Positions 5,671 through 5,956 of a stretch of DNA of 5,956 bases are shown piece after piece. This DNA is from Betaproteobacteria bacterium (GTDB lineage Bacteria; Pseudomonadota; Gammaproteobacteria; Burkholderiales; SG8-41): the NCBI GenBank assembly GCA_025363575.1, contig JANYDM010000048.1, forward strand, positions 1 through 5,956, read 5' to 3'. How positions within the stretch are numbered: the stretch's first letter is position 1; every line of letters begins with the position of its first letter. Both the position numbers and the translations under genes were made by a program. The notes beneath the pieces were generated by a model, which did no database searches, was not told where the DNA came from, and was given only the letters and a program-made list of their open reading frames with translations.

Positions 5671-5956
5671 ATGTCGCACTGGTTCCAGGGCTGGAATCAA
5701 TGTGCCGAGGAATCCATCGCGATGTCGCTCTCGTATTTCGGCAGCAAACTCGACCCGAACACGGTGACAGCGTACCTACGGCCGAACAACGGCCCGAAGG
5801 ACGGCCCGCCGAAAACCACGACCACGATCCTCGACGTGGCGACCAAGAAGGAGACAGCGTTGACGCTGCCCGCCGGCCACATCGCCAACGGCTTTTCCCC
5901 GGACGGCAAGAAGCTCGTCACCATGCAGATGGATATCGGCACGGGCATGCCGGTCA
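5671..5956 (+). CDS. C39-peptidase-like start joined to a PD40/TolB-like repeat (partial, possibly chimeric)
   Basis: The frame is open from 5602 to the window end. ATG 5671 is the first ATG but has no Shine-Dalgarno sequence, and similarity seems to begin before it. Residues 4-39 from that ATG (HWFQGWNQCAEESIAMSLSY to TAYLRP) resemble the start of C39-type papain-like peptidase domains, whose usual motif is NxCGPxxxAMxLxYxG. Cys11 is kept, but the Gly-Pro after it is Ala-Glu here. From about residue 45 the sequence changes character: TTTTILDVATKKE, then LPAGHIANGFSPDGKKLVTM, a PD40/WD40-like propeller blade with the FSPDGKKL signature. A C39 domain normally runs about 130 residues, so the blade comes too early for an intact peptidase. 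Either the two parts were joined by a rearrangement or this is an unfamiliar architecture. The propeller style recalls Planctomycetes or Acidobacteria more than the rest of the window; that is an impression. Confidence 0.45.
   Translation, partial: MSHWFQGWNQCAEESIAMSLSYFGSKLDPNTVTAYLRPNNGPKDGPPKTTTTILDVATKKETALTLPAGHIANGFSPDGKKLVTMQMDIGTGMPV

Noticed and set aside
5680..5699. Inverted repeat TGGTTCCAG / CTGGAATCA, possible hairpin or terminator
   Set aside because: It has one mismatch, a 2-nt loop, no T run, and lies inside the peptidase-like coding frame (FQGWNQ), so it is probably chance.

Overview
The window looks like proteobacterial DNA, perhaps betaproteobacterial. It is GC-rich, its codons are biased to G or C in the third position, and its genes belong to families I associate with Burkholderiales-type and related genomes. 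This taxonomic guess rests on protein similarity by eye only. The last ~300 bases read differently (a C39-peptidase-like start followed by a beta-propeller-like repeat) and may come from another source. No rRNA, tRNA, CRISPR array or insertion sequence is visible.

Layout from left to right. (1) Positions 1-2370, minus strand: the first 790 codons of a very large FAD/NAD(P)-dependent oxidoreductase of the glutamate-synthase small-subunit (GltD) type, running off the left edge. A good sigma70-like promoter lies so close to its ATG that the mRNA may be nearly leaderless. (2) Positions 2371-2528: a divergent intergenic region with a perfect AT-rich palindrome. (3) Positions 2529-3123, plus strand: the N-terminal half of a major facilitator superfamily (MFS) transporter. 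It is broken three ways: an ATC codon where the start should be, a frameshifting 8-bp tandem duplication, and loss of the C-terminal half. (4) Positions 3153-3362, minus strand: the first ~70 residues of an 'amino acid synthesis' (PF06684, formerly DUF1185) protein, cut at the same junction that cuts the transporter. (5) Positions 3439-4989, minus strand: an intact 516-residue fusion of a GcvT-like aminomethyltransferase with a GcvH-like domain, in which arginine replaces the lipoyl-accepting lysine. (6) Positions 5061 to about 5642, minus strand: the C-terminal two thirds of a kynurenine-formamidase/esterase-like alpha/beta hydrolase without its N-terminus. (7) About 5640-5956, plus strand: a fragment that starts like a C39-type cysteine peptidase and continues like a PD40/TolB-type propeller.

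The hydrolase, the GcvT-GcvH fusion and the PF06684 gene share a strand with gaps of 71 and 76 nt, so they probably formed one operon, with the transporter convergent to it. The plausible theme is catabolism of a small amide, ester or N/O-methylated compound, with the fusion passing one-carbon units to tetrahydrofolate; this is inference. The most interesting object is the fusion, because its H domain cannot be lipoylated in the usual way. The rest of 2.5-3.4 kb shows gene decay or assembly chimerism, and the sequence alone cannot separate these two explanations.
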